The position numbers were made by a program, and so were the translations under genes. From contig CM048844.1 of NCBI GenBank assembly GCA_026545765.1, forward strand, positions 5,830,524 to 5,894,523: a stretch of DNA of 64,000 nt. The letters run 5' to 3'. The notes beneath the pieces are model-generated. The model had not been told where the DNA came from, ran no database searches, and was given only the letters and a program-made list of their open reading frames with translations. Shown piece after piece: positions 61,266 through 64,000 of the stretch. Within the stretch, counting starts at the first letter, position 1. Every line of letters begins with the position of its first letter. The DNA comes from Plantago major (lineage: Eukaryota; Streptophyta; Magnoliopsida; Lamiales; Plantaginaceae).

Positions 61266-64000
61266 TGTGCATTTATCCATAATACTCCCCTTGAATGAAC
61301 ATGAGGTAGTGATGGTTGGTACGCGAGAGATATACTGCCTCATTAAAAACCTTGCTGAGAAAGACCCATTGGGATAAAAACTTAGTCAAGGGGAAAAGAG
61401 TGCAGTGCGTAACCAACTCCCCTAATTGAAGCATCACTTTACATCTTCGAATCCATGCATTCCAATCTTCAAGGCCAACTTCTCAAGTGCTGATGTTGGA
61501 AGTGATTTGATGATCAAATATGTAGAAATGTTGTACTTGCATATGATCTTCTTCTTGTAGGTCTTGAGCGGGAACAACTTCGTCTATATATACTTTTATC
61601 TTCATGTGGAAGAATCTCCCGAACACTTGAATATAATTTCTTCAGATCCAAATGATCACAATCATGGAGATATCGAGATGATTATATGCGCTTATGATGT
61701 TGCCTCGTTAAAAACCTTACTAGGAAAAATCCAATGGGATAAAAACCTATAAAGGGAAAAAGAGTGCAACCTTTGCTTATGCAATGCGCAAAATTAATCA
61801 TTGTTGCTTGATTACTATGTCGCTTTAATTGACAAGTAAACGCATACCTTCTTCAGGAGGTATAGTAAGGAATATTAAAATTCAAGCTAATGCAACAGTT
61901 ATGAATTTGAATTCTTATTTGACATATGATCGATTAAGGTACTTCTGGACCATGTTAATCTCAATGTTAACAATATGTCATCTTTGTTAATATTCCTTTA
62001 CATTCAAACTTCAGGTTTAGCTAACATTGGTGCAACCAAGTACTTCACGAGTCTTGAGAATTTTTATCTCATAGTTCAGTATTTCACTGTGGTGAATACA
62101 TATTTGTATTTTAGCAACGTGAAGTTGAGTATAGAAGTTTCATATATGAAACATTAGTTCTTCAAGAACTTTTCTCATCTAATCCATGTTTGCTAACATG
62201 ATACTTTTAGTCTCCTTCCGGGACTAATTGACGGGGATGATATCTCCCCTCATTGAACTATCTCAAATCATTTTACTTGTAAGTCAAATCAGTCACTATT
62301 CATGTCCACAACCTGCGGGTTGTGACTAACTGGTAACATATAAGATCACGATTATCATGTGTGTATGCAAATGAGTCCTAAGCCTACTAAATGATATGAC
62401 AGTAAAGATATTATGCATGACGAACTTCACTGTATCTAAATGTACATGACATTGACTCAATAATGCAACGGTACCATACGTATCTCAAATTCGTAAATCA
62501 AAAGGACTTCAAGTCCATGAGCTCATTTTCTATCATCATGATGTCATCAAATGGACTTACATGTAAGATCCTCATTTACATGTCCAATAATATATGTCCA
62601 TCAAATCTTGCATATGCTTGGAAAGTTTCTCGGTTCCATGTATACCGGTATATACAAATCTCTTTGTTAGATTTTCAAGTCAGTATTGATCATTGATATC
62701 TGAATATTTTGGAGGTACCATTTCATTTCATATAGGCCATCTAATAATATTCAGATATATGTGTCTTTCATGGGCATATCATACTCTTCAAGATGACCTA
62801 CTGCTTTATCTTGCTATTTTCCTATATTGTACATATTTGGAACCGCATATATTGCACTTCAGGTGCATTGATCATTAATGCTATAGGCAAGACACCTCAA
62901 TGTTCAACACATACCATTATATCACTGATCTGTAACTCTGTATGCCTCAAAATTGGAACATAGCGGGTCAGCAGTCAAATCATAAAATTTTATGGTTAAA
63001 CATATATTGGAAATTTTGAAAGATATAACTGGTATAATATATGATACATCATCATCCTTTTGAACATCTATTTGATGTATCTCATATTTAACAAGTCTAA
63101 ACTTCCGGTTTGACTTGGGGATCAAACACTTTTTTTTTTTTTTTTTACCAGCTTTATCCATCATCCTCCCCTTAAGGTGGTAAAAACTATCTCTAAGGGA
63201 TAGGTTTATGGGGCGTTTTATTATCATGTCTAGTTCTCTTCGGGAGAACATAACAATGGGAAAGTTAATATATTTGCACAGTTGGATTTTATAGATAGTG
63301 CTGAAAAGAAATTTGTCCCAAAATAGAGATCAATTACTCACTCAATAAACTTCAATTGTATAAACAACTGAAAGATACATGTAGACTTCTGGCCACTTAT
63401 ATTGTATCAATCTTATCAACTTGATGAGTGTAATATTGCTCATTTTCAAGATCTCAATTTTCGTGCTTACTCAATGTTGTGTCTTGCCACTGATACAATC
63501 AGATTACAACACGAGAAAGCTTTCAGCACATAATTATATTACACATATGGAAACTTCAGGTTTCACAAAAACGGTTAAGTTGTAACCGGATGGCCTAATT
63601 TGTCTCATCAAACATGATTTTGCATATATCAATATTATCATTTTTCTGCCAAACTTCTGGTTGGTAGTGACTAATTCTTAGAGAATGCGCCAATCTTCTG
63701 GTTGGCAGGTAGTGAAATTTTATAGCGCTTGTATACAAAATTAATTTTGATACTGGCTAGAACGATGTGACATAAAGAAACGAATCATTGTCTTTTTTTT
63801 TTTATTTGGCAAGACATATAATCATCAACTCCTTCAAGGAGTAAGTCTAACATGTGTTCTTCTGGAACACAATGTTCTTCAACATAGTTACTTTTCTAGA
63901 GCCTGAACTTTCTTTTGAGGCTTCATTTATGTTTAAAAACTACTTGAATAATCTATATCAAGTAAGTTTTGCACTTAAGGTGGTAAAATTCATTTGTAAT
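61266..64000. mobile_element. Non-coding retroelement-like region, not resolved
   Basis: A module with CATTAAAAACCTTGC, CCATTGGGATAAAAAC and GGAAAAGAGTGCA at about 61337-61411 recurs diverged at 61702-61775. A second theme, AACTTCNGGTT, recurs near 62005, 63100, 63554, 63653 and 63693. There are no long frames or gag/pol motifs. Such sequence is known from large non-coding LTR-element derivatives in plants, but no LTR, primer-binding site or TSD could be set here. It continues beyond the window. Confidence 0.4.

Noticed and set aside
1-64000. CRISPR arrays, bacterial operons, rRNA genes
   Set aside because: None seen; the tandem arrays present have no spacer structure, and the window is clearly plant nuclear DNA.

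Overview
This is nuclear DNA from a flowering plant, most likely a eudicot. The genes have many short GT-AG introns, the intergenic DNA is AT-rich, and the proteins belong to plant families (TBL acetyltransferase, LOB-domain factor, plant-type ATG27, apyrase 7). The repeats are also typical of plants: hAT elements, Harbinger, Helitrons and an L1-type LINE with an RNase H domain. The species cannot be named from the sequence alone.

Layout. (1) 1-13.3 kb is a gene-rich block: a TBL-type polysaccharide O-acetyltransferase (-), an ATG27-like membrane protein (-), and a DEAD-box rRNA helicase of the RH18/Spb4/DDX55 type (+). ATG27 and the helicase are divergent across about 1.1 kb. (2) 13.3-29.5 kb holds one certain gene, an LBD transcription factor (-). 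The rest is repeats: a 1.63 kb non-autonomous hAT with an 8-bp target-site duplication (TSD), a second GC-rich inverted-repeat element, a LINE fragment, two Helitron 3' ends, and several tandem repeats. (3) 29.6-41.6 kb is a 12-kb near-perfect palindrome. Its arms are about 3.95 kb around a 4.1-kb spacer. Each arm carries a decayed Helitron and a B3/DUF313-like gene. The gene is open in the left arm and frameshifted in the right arm. The spacer holds a broken Harbinger transposase and CG-rich hairpins. (4) 42.8-49.4 kb is a nested set: an L1 LINE (one frameshift, one stop) inserted in a hAT element, which itself sits on the edge of a smaller hAT MITE. All three insertions have readable TSDs. 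(5) 51.1-60.5 kb is a second genic block: MINPP1-type histidine phosphatase (+) convergent with an apyrase-7-like NTPDase (-). (6) 60.8-64 kb is noncoding, repeat-like sequence with a 4x32-bp tandem array.

Six host genes could be rebuilt exon by exon with consistent reading phase: TBL 419 aa, ATG27-like 272 aa, RH18-like 577 aa, LBD 182 aa, MINPP1-like 497 aa and APY7-like 757 aa. Several act in the secretory pathway or on cell-wall and phosphate metabolism. They are neighbours, not an operon, and nothing indicates joint regulation. The most unusual structure is the palindrome: its two arms are almost identical, and nearly every difference seen is a 1-2 base deletion in a short run within the right-arm B3 copy. 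That fits either a very recent inverted duplication or an assembly/consensus artefact.
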